In this document: piece after piece, positions 51,043-60,500 of the stretch | Layout: each line of letters starts with the position of its first letter | Position numbering within the stretch: position 1 is the first letter of the stretch | Assembly (NCBI RefSeq): GCF_900108875.1 | Contig: NZ_FNYJ01000004.1 | Coordinates: forward strand, 503,156 to 567,155 | Length of the DNA: 64,000 nucleotides | Reading direction: 5' to 3' | DNA from: Pseudomonas sp. NFR16 | Lineage (GTDB): Bacteria; Pseudomonadota; Gammaproteobacteria; Pseudomonadales; Pseudomonadaceae | Notes under the pieces: generated by a model | The model's database searches: none | What the model was told of the DNA's origin: nothing | The model's input: the letters and a program-made list of their open reading frames with translations, nothing else | Program-made: the position numbers and the translations under genes

Positions 51043-53886
51043 GTGCAATGGATTCTTTTGTTGGCTGGCATGGTCATCGGGGCGGTGCTCGACGAATCAC
51101 TGATTGGCGGCGTAGTCGGCGCAGCGATCGGGCTGTCCGCAGGTTTGAGCCTTCGCCTGTCGGCCATCAACCATGAAGCTGCCCGCCAAAAGGCCGAGCT
51201 GGCGCAAACGCGACTGGATCTACAGGCCATTCAGCAGCGCCTCGACCAACTGGATTCGGCGGCTGTGCAACTGCCGGGCGCTCCCGCAGCCACCCCGCTG
51301 GACATCGAGCCCATTTCGGATGCCGGTCCAGAGTTGATATGGGATCTACCGGACCTCGAGCCCGCCGCGCCGGAACCCGCAACCTCCGCCCAATGGCGTC
51401 CCTCCCCAGACACCACCCACCGCGCCGCCTCCGTCAGTCATTCACCCGCTCAGCCGAACCTGCTCGATCGCGCAGTCCTTCGCGCCAAAGACTGGCTTCT
51501 CGGCGGCAACACGGTGTTGCGGGTGGGCGTGGTTCTGCTGTTTCTCGGCCTTGCGTTTCTGCTGCGTTACGCCACCGAAGGCATGGTCGTACCGATCGAG
51601 GCCCGATACGCCGGTGTCGCGGCTGCTGCATTGGCGTTGCTCGGACTGGGCTGGTGGCTGCGCCAACGCAATGCCTCCTTCGCCCTGATGCTGCAGGGTA
51701 CCGGCGTCGCCGTGCTGTACCTGACGGTCTTCGCGGCGATGAAGGTCCATACGCTGCTGGCGCCCGGCATGGCTTTCGGTCTGCTGGTGGCCGTCACGGT
51801 TTTCTCAGCCGTTCTGGCGCTCACCCAGAACGCTCTGGCGCTTGCCTGCGTCGCGGCACTGGGCGGTTTCGCAGCGCCGTTGCTCACCTCCTCCGGCGAC
51901 GGCAGCCATGTGGCGTTGTTCAGCTACTTCGCGCTACTCAACGGCGGGATTTTTGCCATCGCGTGGTTCAAGGCCTGGCGCACGCTGAACCTGATCGGCT
52001 TCATCGGCACATTCGGCATCGGCTTCGCCTGGGGCCTGAACGCCTATACGCCAGCGCTGTTCTGGAGCACCGAACCGTTTCTCATCCTGTTCTTCCTGAT
52101 GTATCTGGCGATCGGACTTCTGTTCGCCCGGCGCAAGTTACAGGAACACGCGATTGGCCCCGCGGACGGCAGTCGTGAAGCGTTGATGCGCTGGTCCGCG
52201 CGACAGAGCCATTACGTGGATGGGACGCTGCTGCTCGGGACGCCTATCGCCGGATTCGGCCTGCAATACGCGCTGATTCAGCACGTTGAATTCGGCGCTG
52301 CATTCAGCGCGCTGGTGTTGGGGGTTCTCTATATGGGTATCGCCCGGTTCCTCGCGGGGCGCGCGTCAGACCGGGCGCTGTTGCTGGTAGAGACCTGCCT
52401 GGCGTTGGGCGTGGTCTTCGCGACGCTGGCCGTCCCGCTGGGACTCAGCGCGCAATGGACCACCGTAGCGTGGGCCATCGAGGGCGCCGCGGTGTTCTGG
52501 CTCGGCATGCGTCAGGATCGGTTGCTTGCGCGGTTCTTCGGCTTGCTGCTGCAGCTGGGCGCAGGCTTTGCCTTTCTGGGCATTGTCGGACGCTGGTACT
52601 CGCCAAGCTTCAATCATGGGGATTTCTGGACGCCTTCGATCATCTCGATCGCCGGCCTGATCAGCGCTTTCACCGTCGAACGCATCGGCACGTTGCGTCT
52701 GGCGTTCAGCGAACGGGTGTTGCAACCCTCGTTGCTGATCTGGGGCGCGCTGTGGTGGTCGATCGCCCTATGCGTCAGTACCCATTACGTAGCGGGACCA
52801 CGCGAAGTCCCGACCCTTCTGCTGCTGGGCGCGCTCAGCGTCGCGCTGTGGGCCGTGCTCGCCTTGCGCCTGAAATGGTCCGGGCTGGCGCAACTGTGCT
52901 GCCTGCTGACACCGGCGAGCGCGGTTTTACTGGGCCTGATGATTTTCAACCCTTACTACAACCCCGCCGCCGACTTCGGCTGGCTGAGCTGGCTTGCAGT
53001 GTTCGTCGCTCACGTGCTGACCCTCAAGCGCCTCGACGGCACGCTGGAATCGCGCTTGCGCAGTGCGTCTCACGTACTCGGATGCTGGCTGATCATCGGC
53101 GTGCTGTCGCTGGAGTTGAGGTACGGTCTGCTCGTGATGTCCGAGGCCTACAATGCGTGGCGATGGTTGGGCTGGGCGCTGCTGCCGAGCCTGTATCTGC
53201 TGGCAATGACGGCGCCGCGCAGTTGGCCGTGGCCGATTGATACGTACACGAAGGAATACCGTGTATGGGCCGCTGCACCGCTGGCAGCGCTGATGCTGAC
53301 CTGGTTCTGGCTGGCGAACGGCTTCAGCGACGGCAATGCCGATCCCCTGCCGTACATTCCACTGCTCAACCCGCTGGAGCTGGGCCTGCTGATCACGCTG
53401 GCGGGCATTTTCAGCTGGCTTCGCAAACAGTTGCCGCCGTTGGGCGTCAGCGTCGACCACGCGCAGAAAGCCGCTCTGCTGATCGCCGGCGCGTCCCTGT
53501 TTGCGCTGATTACAGCGGTGGTCATGAGAACGGCGCATCACTGGGCTGGCGTCGCCTGGCAGACTGATGCACTGCTTGAATCCATGCGTGTGCAGGCCGG
53601 TCTTTCCATCGTCTGGACGCTGATGGCGCTGGCACTCATGATCGGCGGCCACCTGCGTGCACGCCGTGAGATGTGGATAGTCGGCGCCGCGCTGATCGGC
53701 GTGGTCGTGGCCAAACTGTTCTTCGTCGAGCTGAGCAATCGCGGCGGACTGGAGCGCATTGTTTCGTTTATCGGCGTTGGCATTCTGCTGCTTGTAGTGG
53801 GATATTTCGCACCATTACCGCCGAAAAACCCTACAAGAAGTCAGTCATCAATCGATGCTGCGCCTACCGATTCGGCACCGGAATGA
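51043..53886 (+). CDS. DUF2339 polytopic membrane protein
   Basis: A 947-residue protein with an N-terminal helix (QWILLLAGMVIGAVLDESLIG), a coiled/Gln-rich cytoplasmic stretch (EAARQKAELAQTRLDLQAIQQRLDQL) and then more than 20 hydrophobic segments. The latter make up the DUF2339 region (KDWLLGGNTVLRVGVVLLFLGLAFLLRY at about 148-175). The GTG start has AAGGA about 10 bases upstream. It overlaps the DUF3999 frame at its end. Function is unknown. Size and many helices recall polysaccharide or lipid flippases, but no motif supports that. Confidence 0.85.
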   Translation: MQWILLLAGMVIGAVLDESLIGGVVGAAIGLSAGLSLRLSAINHEAARQKAELAQTRLDLQAIQQRLDQLDSAAVQLPGAPAATPLDIEPISDAGPELIWDLPDLEPAAPEPATSAQWRPSPDTTHRAASVSHSPAQPNLLDRAVLRAKDWLLGGNTVLRVGVVLLFLGLAFLLRYATEGMVVPIEARYAGVAAAALALLGLGWWLRQRNASFALMLQGTGVAVLYLTVFAAMKVHTLLAPGMAFGLLVAVTVFSAVLALTQNALALACVAALGGFAAPLLTSSGDGSHVALFSYFALLNGGIFAIAWFKAWRTLNLIGFIGTFGIGFAWGLNAYTPALFWSTEPFLILFFLMYLAIGLLFARRKLQEHAIGPADGSREALMRWSARQSHYVDGTLLLGTPIAGFGLQYALIQHVEFGAAFSALVLGVLYMGIARFLAGRASDRALLLVETCLALGVVFATLAVPLGLSAQWTTVAWAIEGAAVFWLGMRQDRLLARFFGLLLQLGAGFAFLGIVGRWYSPSFNHGDFWTPSIISIAGLISAFTVERIGTLRLAFSERVLQPSLLIWGALWWSIALCVSTHYVAGPREVPTLLLLGALSVALWAVLALRLKWSGLAQLCCLLTPASAVLLGLMIFNPYYNPAADFGWLSWLAVFVAHVLTLKRLDGTLESRLRSASHVLGCWLIIGVLSLELRYGLLVMSEAYNAWRWLGWALLPSLYLLAMTAPRSWPWPIDTYTKEYRVWAAAPLAALMLTWFWLANGFSDGNADPLPYIPLLNPLELGLLITLAGIFSWLRKQLPPLGVSVDHAQKAALLIAGASLFALITAVVMRTAHHWAGVAWQTDALLESMRVQAGLSIVWTLMALALMIGGHLRARREMWIVGAALIGVVVAKLFFVELSNRGGLERIVSFIGVGILLLVVGYFAPLPPKNPTRSQSSIDAAPTDSAPE

Positions 53887-53906
53887 AGCGCGTAAGGAGT
53901 CACCCG

Positions 53907-55268
53907 TTGAGCCGTCAGTGCATCTTCAAGGCCGCCATGTTCGGCTCTCTGCTGTGCGCAGCATTGCTGACTCAGGCGGAGGATTTGCCGGATGATTTCG
54001 CCAGTCACACGCCGCTGACCCTCAGCGGAGAAGGGCCGTGGTACAGCCTCGAACTGCCGCTCGGGCTGCAGCTCAATGCGCGCCAGGGCAATCTGAACGA
54101 TGTGCGCGTGTTCAATGCCGACGGCCAGGCCCAGCCTTATGCGATCACCCTGGGACAGCCGCAGCGCGCGGCGGATGAAACGCCGGTCGCAGTGAAGTGG
54201 TTCGCGCTCTACAACAGCGACGACGCCAGGGACGCCGAACCCCGCATCCGCGTCGAACGCACGCCAGAGGGCACGCTGGTCGAGGTTCAGCCCCAAGGCG
54301 AAATCGAAGCCGGCGAAGAAGTTCTGCGCGGCTGGTTGCTGGACACCAGCGCCATCAAAGCACCCCTTGATCAATTGATCCTGGACTGGAGCACCGAGCG
54401 CGAAGGGTTCCAGCGTTTCAGCATCGAAGCGAGCGACGACCTGCAACACTGGCAACGCTGGGGAGAGGGTCAGGTGGCGCGGCTGTCCTTCGCCGACGAA
54501 CTGGTCGAACAGCGCATCGTGACATTGCCCGGGCGAACCGCGCGTTACTTGCGGTTGCTGTGGAGCACGCCGCAATCGGCGCCCACACTGACCTCGGCGC
54601 AATTGGTCAGTACCCGCCCCGGCGTGCTGCCACTGAGCTGGTCGCCGACCATCAATGGCCGCGTGGAGAAACCGGGCGTATACGTGTGGCAGCTGCCTGT
54701 GGCGTTGCCGTTGGAGCGCATGAAGGTCGACATCGCTCAGCCCAACAGCCTGGCCCCTGCAACGCTTTACGCACGCCGCGACAGCAATGCGCCCTGGCAG
54801 ATGATCGACAGCGGCCTGCTGTATCGCCTGACTCAGAATGGCCAGGATGCCGTGCAGGATGAAATGGAATTGCCGGGCAATGTCGTCCAGCAGTTGAAAC
54901 TCGAAGTGGACGATCGAGGTGGTGGTCTGGGCAAGGATGCGCCGAAGCTGAGCTTTGCCGTGCGGGCCACGCAACTGGTGTTTCTGGCGCGCGGCGCACC
55001 GCCCTACAGCCTGGCCATCGGCAACGACAAGATCAAGGGCGCCAGCCTGCCGCTGAGCACGCTGGTGCCGGGTGTCACGCCCGAAAAAGCCGCGTCGTTC
55101 GGTAAAGCGTCGCTGGGCGTAGCGCCCGTGCCTGCCATGACGCCCGCGCTGCCGGCAGTCAGCGGGCCCGACTGGAAGCGCATCGGTCTGTGGAGCGTGC
55201 TGGTACTGGGCGTCGTGTTTCTGGGGTGGATGGCGTTGAGCACGCTGCGCACTTCACGCAGCAAATAA
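53907..55268 (+). CDS. DUF3999 exported membrane-anchored protein
   Basis: A 453-residue protein with a signal peptide (CIFKAAMFGSLLCAALLTQA) and beta-rich repeats of the DUF3999 type (YSLELPLGLQLNARQGNLNDVRVFNADGQAQPYAI). A C-terminal membrane helix (GLWSVLVLGVVFLGWMAL) and basic tail follow. The TTG at 53907 is preferred because AAGGAG lies 7 bases upstream; an ATG at 53883 overlapping the DUF2339 stop by four bases (ATGA) is the alternative. The two genes are almost always neighbours and probably act together in the envelope; the activity is unknown. Confidence 0.8.
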   Translation: MSRQCIFKAAMFGSLLCAALLTQAEDLPDDFASHTPLTLSGEGPWYSLELPLGLQLNARQGNLNDVRVFNADGQAQPYAITLGQPQRAADETPVAVKWFALYNSDDARDAEPRIRVERTPEGTLVEVQPQGEIEAGEEVLRGWLLDTSAIKAPLDQLILDWSTEREGFQRFSIEASDDLQHWQRWGEGQVARLSFADELVEQRIVTLPGRTARYLRLLWSTPQSAPTLTSAQLVSTRPGVLPLSWSPTINGRVEKPGVYVWQLPVALPLERMKVDIAQPNSLAPATLYARRDSNAPWQMIDSGLLYRLTQNGQDAVQDEMELPGNVVQQLKLEVDDRGGGLGKDAPKLSFAVRATQLVFLARGAPPYSLAIGNDKIKGASLPLSTLVPGVTPEKAASFGKASLGVAPVPAMTPALPAVSGPDWKRIGLWSVLVLGVVFLGWMALSTLRTSRSK

Positions 55269-55466
55269 ATATCGCGTCGGCGCCAGCACTGAACCGATCC
55301 CGCAATGGGGAAATCCCGCAGGATGCACATGAACTTGTAACTATTGAACGAATACGCTCATGTAGTTCGTGAACTCAATCACTACGAAGCCGGTCTGACA
55401 GGCAGTATTAACTCCCCACTCGCGCTAAACTGTGCGCGTTTTTTATTCCCATCTTCGGAGCTCTCC

Positions 55467-56477
55467 ATGTCCCGCACTACCCTGAGTCGCTATCTGATTG
55501 AGCAGACCCGCAGCAACAACACTCCTGCCGATCTGCGCTTCCTTATCGAAGTGGTGGCGCGTGCGTGCAAGGAAATCAGCCACGCGGTATCCAAAGGCGC
55601 GCTGGGCGGCGTGCTTGGCAGCATGGGTACCGAGAACGTGCAAGGTGAGGTACAGAAGAAACTGGACGTGATGTCCAACGAAATCCTGCTGGAAGCCAAC
55701 GAATGGGGCGGCCACCTGGCAGGCATGGCTTCCGAGGAAATGGACAACGCTTACCAGATCCCGGGCAAATACCCCAAAGGCGCTTACCTGCTGGTGTTCG
55801 ACCCACTGGACGGTTCGTCCAACATCGACATCAACGCCCCGGTCGGCACCATCTTCTCGGTGCTGCGTTGCCCTAACGAGTACCTGAGCCAGAACGAAGC
55901 GCTGAACGAAAAGGCCTTCCTGCAGCCGGGCACTCAACAGGTTGCCGCCGGTTATGCCATCTATGGCCCGCAGACCATGCTGGTTCTGACCCTGGGCGAC
56001 GGCGTCAAAGGCTTCACCCTGGACCGCGAAATGGGCAGCTTCGTGCTCAGCCATGAAGACATCCGCATCCCGGAATCCACTCAGGAATTCGCGATCAACA
56101 TGTCTAACCAGCGTCACTGGGAAGCCCCGGTCAAGCGCTATGTCGAAGAGCTGCTGGCGGGCGAAGAAGGCCCTCTGAAGAAGAACTACAACATGCGCTG
56201 GGTGGCCGCGATGGTTGCCGACGTGCACCGCATCCTGACCCGTGGCGGCCTGTTCATGTACCCGCGCGATGCGCGTGAGCCTTCCAAGCCAGGCAAACTG
56301 CGCCTGATGTACGAGGCCAACCCGATGTCGTTCCTGGTCGAACAGGCTGGCGGCGCTTCCACTGACGGTCATCAGCGGATTCTCGACATTCAGCCTGAAG
56401 GCCTGCACCAACGCGTGGCTGTGTTCCTGGGCTCGAAAGAAGAAGTGGAACGCGCTACGTCCTATCACAAGGAATAA
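55467..56477 (+). CDS. fbp: Fructose-1,6-bisphosphatase, class I
   Basis: A 336-residue gluconeogenic phosphatase. The metal site is FDPLDGSSNIDINAPVGTIF. Other class I motifs are GYAIYGPQTMLVLTLGDGV and RLMYEANPMSFLVEQAGG. The start MSRTTLSRYLIEQT has GGAG about 8 bases upstream and matches the family. DUF924 follows after 6 bases. Confidence 0.97.
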   Translation: MSRTTLSRYLIEQTRSNNTPADLRFLIEVVARACKEISHAVSKGALGGVLGSMGTENVQGEVQKKLDVMSNEILLEANEWGGHLAGMASEEMDNAYQIPGKYPKGAYLLVFDPLDGSSNIDINAPVGTIFSVLRCPNEYLSQNEALNEKAFLQPGTQQVAAGYAIYGPQTMLVLTLGDGVKGFTLDREMGSFVLSHEDIRIPESTQEFAINMSNQRHWEAPVKRYVEELLAGEEGPLKKNYNMRWVAAMVADVHRILTRGGLFMYPRDAREPSKPGKLRLMYEANPMSFLVEQAGGASTDGHQRILDIQPEGLHQRVAVFLGSKEEVERATSYHKE

Positions 56478-56483
56478 CGGATC

Positions 56484-57086
56484 ATGAGCGCGCCCTGGCT
56501 GCCGCTGCTGGATTGGTGGTTCGGCTCCGCTGAATCGCCAGCAGAGGCCGCGAGGGAGAAGAACAGGCTCTGGTTCGGCAAGAAGAAATCCCAGGACACC
56601 GACGCGTTGAATCGCTTCGGCGGTCTGGTGGACCTTGCGCTCAAAGGCGGGCTTTCCGAATGGACGGCCACGCCGCAAGGCTGGTTGGCGCTGGTGCTGT
56701 TGCTCGATCAGCTGCCGCGCATGATCTTCCGCGACACACCCAACGCGTATGCCGGAGACGCCCGCGCTCAGGCGCTCGTCGCCCACGGCCTGAAGCTTCA
56801 TCGCGATCTGGCCTTGACGCCTTTGCAACGCACGTTCATTTATCTGGTGCTCGAGCACACCGAGGACCTTGCCGCTCAGGATGAAGCGATTCGCCGCTTC
56901 ACCGCCCTGCTCGATCTGCTGCCTGCCACGGATCGCGAATACTTCACCAGCACGCTGAACTACGCCAAAAAGCATCGCGTGGTCATCGAGCGGTTCGCCA
57001 GATTCCCCCACCGCAACGCCGCGCTCGGCCGAGAATCGACGCCTGAGGAAGTAGAATTCCTGAAGGAGCGTGGTTCGCGGTTTTAA
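56484..57086 (+). CDS. DUF924 protein
   Basis: A 200-residue all-helical soluble protein. DUF924 motifs WFG, ATPQGWLALVLLLDQLPRMIFRDTPNAYAGD and PLQRTFIYLVLEHTED are clear. The fold is TPR-like; no catalytic residues or partner are known. It begins 6 bases after fbp and is probably in the same transcript. Confidence 0.88.
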   Translation: MSAPWLPLLDWWFGSAESPAEAAREKNRLWFGKKKSQDTDALNRFGGLVDLALKGGLSEWTATPQGWLALVLLLDQLPRMIFRDTPNAYAGDARAQALVAHGLKLHRDLALTPLQRTFIYLVLEHTEDLAAQDEAIRRFTALLDLLPATDREYFTSTLNYAKKHRVVIERFARFPHRNAALGRESTPEEVEFLKERGSRF

Positions 57087-57266
57087 GCCCGTTCGCCGCC
57101 TTGTTCCGGCAAATAGGCAGGGATCGTGAAGCCGCCCCGAATGGAAGTTCTGCCTCCACGGAACCAGACCTGCGGTTTTCTCTTCTAAGCTTTCGGCATC
57201 GCGCCAGTGACCCGGGCCAGCCCCTCACCGTGCCGTCGCCCCCTCTCGATTCAGGAGCTTCATTCC

Positions 57267-57521
57267 ATGTCTTTGCGCTCTCTAGCGTTATTGTCGTTCT
57301 GCGTGCTGCTTGCGGCGTGCAGCAAGATCAACCAGGAAAACTACTCGAAAATCAAAGCCGGCATGTCCAAGGCCGAGATCGAGCAGTTGCTGGGCAAGCC
57401 GACCGAATGCTCAGGTGCCTTGGGCATGTCCAGCTGCACCTGGGGTGATCAGAAGACGTTCATCAGCGTTCAGTACGCTGCCGATAAAGTCGTTTTGCAT
57501 ACGGGTCAGGGCCTGGAATGA
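57267..57521 (+). CDS. Small BamE/SmpA-like lipoprotein
   Basis: An 84-residue lipoprotein. The lipobox is LLAAC with Cys at residue 17 or 18. The remainder (YSKIKAGMSKAEIEQLLGKPTEC) resembles the small BamE-like fold, but it is shorter than true BamE. AGGAG about 9 bases before the ATG decides the start; the frame opens 20 codons earlier. It overlaps the lipocalin gene by four bases, suggesting a joint envelope role that I cannot specify. Confidence 0.8.
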   Translation: MSLRSLALLSFCVLLAACSKINQENYSKIKAGMSKAEIEQLLGKPTECSGALGMSSCTWGDQKTFISVQYAADKVVLHTGQGLE

Positions 57522-58105
57522 ATACTCGTCGCGTGATGAAACTGGCCGCAATGATGGCCGCTGCAGTGTGGCTGTCGGCCTGCTCAGTAACCCCGGAAGG
57601 TGAATCCATGGCACCCAGAACTGTCGATCACGTCGACCTCAAGCGCTATCAGGGCACGTGGTATGAACTGGCACGACTGCCGATGTTTTTCCAGCGCAAC
57701 TGCGCGCAATCGGAGGCGCATTACGCCCTGAAGGATGACGGCAATATCGCGGTCACCAACCGTTGCCGCACCCAGGAAGGCAAGTGGGAAGAAGCGACCG
57801 GTACGGCCTCGCCTCAGGTTCAGGGCAAGACCGACAAGCTGTGGGTGGTGTTCGATAACTGGTTCTCGCGACTGCTGCCCGGCCTTGCGAAAGGCAACTA
57901 TTGGGTGCTGTACGTCAGCGACGACTACAAGCTGGCGCTGGTCGGCAACCCGAATCGCAAATACCTCTGGCTGCTGTCGCGTACCGCCCACGTCTCCGAC
58001 AGCGTGCGCAACGACCTGCTGATCAAAGCGCAGCAGCAGGGCTACGACACGACCAAGCTGATCTGGAGAGTCGACGACTCGCAGATTGGGAAGTCAGCGC
58101 AATAG
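57518..58105 (+). CDS. blc: Outer-membrane lipocalin Blc-like
   Basis: A 195-residue lipocalin. The signal and lipobox (WLSACSVTP, Cys near 22) precede the lipocalin signature YQGTWYELARLPMFFQRNC. The barrel segments GNYWVLYVSDDYKLALVG and KYLWLLSRT follow. E. coli Blc binds lysophospholipid. The ATG overlaps the upstream lipoprotein stop (ATGA). Confidence 0.93.
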   Translation: MNTRRVMKLAAMMAAAVWLSACSVTPEGESMAPRTVDHVDLKRYQGTWYELARLPMFFQRNCAQSEAHYALKDDGNIAVTNRCRTQEGKWEEATGTASPQVQGKTDKLWVVFDNWFSRLLPGLAKGNYWVLYVSDDYKLALVGNPNRKYLWLLSRTAHVSDSVRNDLLIKAQQQGYDTTKLIWRVDDSQIGKSAQ

Positions 58106-58116
58106 CGCCGCTTCCA

Positions 58117-58199
58117 GACAGGCGCGAGCTGCCCGCGATTAAGGCATATCCGGCAATGTGATGCCGACCAGCCGCAGTTGCGGGCAAGCTCAGTTCTGC
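58117..58199. repeat. Degenerate REP pair between blc and hutF
   Basis: CAGGCGCGAGCTGCCCGCGA and GTTGCGGGCAAGCTCAGTTCTG are a decayed inverted REP pair between convergent genes. Confidence 0.6.
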
Positions 58200-58226
58200 A
58201 GAACATTCATTCCCGCATGCTGCGGG

Positions 58227-59591
58227 TTAGCCCAGCAATTCTCGCAGCACCTGCGCAAACGCCCGGCTGCTGTGCTCTTCGTCAGCGTGTCGCCCGTCGC
58301 GGATTACCCAGCGCCCGTTGACCATCACCTCGCGAATCTGCCGGTCGCTGCCTGCGAACAGCCACCGATTGAGAATCGCATCCCCCGAAGCCGTCGACAG
58401 GTACGGATCGTTACCGTCGAGCACCAGCCAGTCTGCACGCTTGCCGACTTCCAGCGCACCGATCGGTTGGCCCATGGCCTGAGCGCCGCCTGACAACGCA
58501 GCGTCGTACAACGTGCGGCCGACCATCGGCTGATCTGCCCGGTGCAGGCGATTGCGACGCTGATCACGCAGACGCTGGCCATATTCGAGCCAGCGCAGTT
58601 CCTCGACCACGCTCAACGACACATGGCTGTCGGAGCCGACGCCCCAGCGTCCGCCCTGAGCGATGTAATCCACGGCCGGAAAAATCCCGTCACCCAGGTT
58701 TGCTTCTGTGGTCAGGCACAGCCCCGCGACGGCGCCGCTTCGGGCCATCGAGGTCACTTCATCGGCTTGCGCATGCGTGGCATGGACCAGGCACCAACGC
58801 GGATCTACATCGACGTTCTCGAACAGCCACTGCAACGGACGACGGCTGCTCCAGCTCAGGCAGTCGTCCACTTCCTTCTGCTGCTCGGCAATATGAATGT
58901 GCACCGGACAGTGCTTATCACTGGCTGACATGACCTCGCTGATCTGCCGGGGCGTCACCGCCCGCAGCGAATGAAAACACAGACCCAGCGCCTGCGCGGG
59001 CTGCTCGCTGATGAAAGGCCGCAGCTGATTGTGCAGGTCCAGGTAACTTTGCGTGCTGTTGATAAACCGGCGCTGGCCCTCGTTGGGCGCCAGCCCGCCG
59101 AAACCTGAGTGGCTGTAAAGCACGGGAAGCAGCGTCATGCCGATCCCCACTGAACGGGCTGCCTGACTGACCTGCAGTGCGAGTTCGGCGGGATTGGCGT
59201 AAGGCTTGCCATCGGCGTCCTGATGCACGTAATGAAATTCGGCGACCGAGGTGAAACCGCCTTTAAGCATTTCGATGTACAGCTGGCGGGCGATGATGCC
59301 CAGTTGCTCCGGGCTGATCTGGCCAACAAGCCGGTACATCAGATCGCGCCAGGTCCAGAAGCTGTCATTGGGGTTGCCCGCCACTTCCGCCAGACCCGCC
59401 ATGGCGCGCTGGAATGCGTGCGAATGCAGATTGGGCATGCCCGGCACCACCGGCCCGCTGAGCAGTTCGGCGCCCTGACGATCGGCACCCGCCTGAACGC
59501 TCGTCAACAGCCCATCTGCGCTGACTTCAAAACGTACGTCATTGGCCCAGCCTGTGGGCAACAACGCGCGTTCGGCAAAGAAAACGGACAT
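58227..59591 (-). CDS. hutF: Formimidoylglutamate deiminase
   Basis: A 454-residue amidohydrolase that removes ammonia from N-formimidoylglutamate in the five-step Pseudomonas histidine pathway. Metal ligands appear in MPNLHSHAFQRAM, HIHIAEQQKEVDD and HATHAQADE, and the general-base Asp in GVGSDSHVSLS. The C-terminal strand region SDRQIREVMVNGRWV is typical. It is divergent from hutC with a probable HutC site between. Confidence 0.96.
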   Translation of the reverse strand: MSVFFAERALLPTGWANDVRFEVSADGLLTSVQAGADRQGAELLSGPVVPGMPNLHSHAFQRAMAGLAEVAGNPNDSFWTWRDLMYRLVGQISPEQLGIIARQLYIEMLKGGFTSVAEFHYVHQDADGKPYANPAELALQVSQAARSVGIGMTLLPVLYSHSGFGGLAPNEGQRRFINSTQSYLDLHNQLRPFISEQPAQALGLCFHSLRAVTPRQISEVMSASDKHCPVHIHIAEQQKEVDDCLSWSSRRPLQWLFENVDVDPRWCLVHATHAQADEVTSMARSGAVAGLCLTTEANLGDGIFPAVDYIAQGGRWGVGSDSHVSLSVVEELRWLEYGQRLRDQRRNRLHRADQPMVGRTLYDAALSGGAQAMGQPIGALEVGKRADWLVLDGNDPYLSTASGDAILNRWLFAGSDRQIREVMVNGRWVIRDGRHADEEHSSRAFAQVLRELLG

Positions 59592-59616
59592 GGTTTCGCA
59601 CCCCTCGCGTGAAATT

Positions 59617-59634
59617 GTCTATACATATACAGAC
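59617..59634. promoter_or_regulatory. Probable HutC operator in the hutF/hutC spacer
   Basis: GTCT-ATACATATAC-AGAC is a near-palindrome centred 35 bases before the hutF start. Pseudomonas HutC is known to bind palindromes around TGTATATACA and to repress hut genes including its own. Assignment rests on motif and position. Confidence 0.55.
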
Positions 59635-59750
59635 GTTTGCCTGCCCGGTAAACTGCGGCAAGCTTGTCGGCACACGCGTTAATGGTTAGCGTGGACGCTG
59701 TTGGTCATGTCTTCTTTTCGTCTCATAACGCCATAACAAGGATTTTCTCT

Positions 59751-60500
59751 GTGCCGACTCCGCCTGCCAACTCTCCGCTGGCCGCCCAGATGGGTGACAG
59801 TCCGGCGCCGCTTTACGCTCGGGTCAAGCAAATGATCACCCAGCAAATTCAGAACGGCAGCTGGCCGCCTCATCATCGCGTGCCCTCCGAGAGCGAGCTG
59901 GTGACCCAGTTGGGCTTCAGCCGCATGACCATCAACCGCGCCCTGCGTGAAATGACCGCCGAAGGGCTTCTGGTGCGCATGCAAGGCGTCGGTACCTTCG
60001 TCGCAGAACCCAAGACACAGTCCGCCCTGTTCGAAGTCCACAATATCGCCGATGAAATCGCCGCCCGGGGCCACGTCCATACCTGCCAGGTGATCATTCT
60101 GTGCGAGGAAGCCGCGGGCTCCGAACGCGCGCTGGCGCTGGACATGCGTGAAGGACAGCGGGTATTCCATTCGCTGATCGTGCATTTCGAAAACGATATC
60201 CCCGTGCAAATCGAAGACCGCTTCGTCAACGCGCTCGTCGCGCCCGAATACCTGCGTCAGGATTTCACCAGACAGACGCCTTACGCCTACCTCAACCAGG
60301 TTGCGCCGCTGACCGAAGGCGAGCACGTGGTGGAAGCGATACTGGCCGAGCCCGACGAATGCAAACTGTTGCAGATCGAGACCGGCGAGCCGTGCCTTCT
60401 GGTGCGCCGCCGGACCTGGTCCGGCCGACAGCCGGTCACCGCCGCACGCCTGATCCATCCCGGCTCCCGTCATCGTCTTGAAGGACGCTTCAGCAAATGA
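59751..60500 (+). CDS. hutC: Histidine utilisation repressor HutC
   Basis: A 249-residue GntR/HutC-family repressor inactivated by urocanate. The winged helix-turn-helix covers about residues 20-85 (PSESELVTQLGFSRMTINRALREMTAEGLLVRMQGVGTFV). The UTRA ligand domain follows, ending VRRRTWSGRQPVTAARLIHPGSRHRLEGRF. The GTG at 59751 has AAGGA eight bases upstream and gives the family N-terminus. hutD overlaps its stop by four bases. Confidence 0.96.
   Translation: MPTPPANSPLAAQMGDSPAPLYARVKQMITQQIQNGSWPPHHRVPSESELVTQLGFSRMTINRALREMTAEGLLVRMQGVGTFVAEPKTQSALFEVHNIADEIAARGHVHTCQVIILCEEAAGSERALALDMREGQRVFHSLIVHFENDIPVQIEDRFVNALVAPEYLRQDFTRQTPYAYLNQVAPLTEGEHVVEAILAEPDECKLLQIETGEPCLLVRRRTWSGRQPVTAARLIHPGSRHRLEGRFSK

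Noticed and set aside
58205..58226. Hairpin CCCGCA-GCA-TGCGGG after hutF as a terminator
   Set aside because: The stem is short and no U-run follows on the hutF strand.
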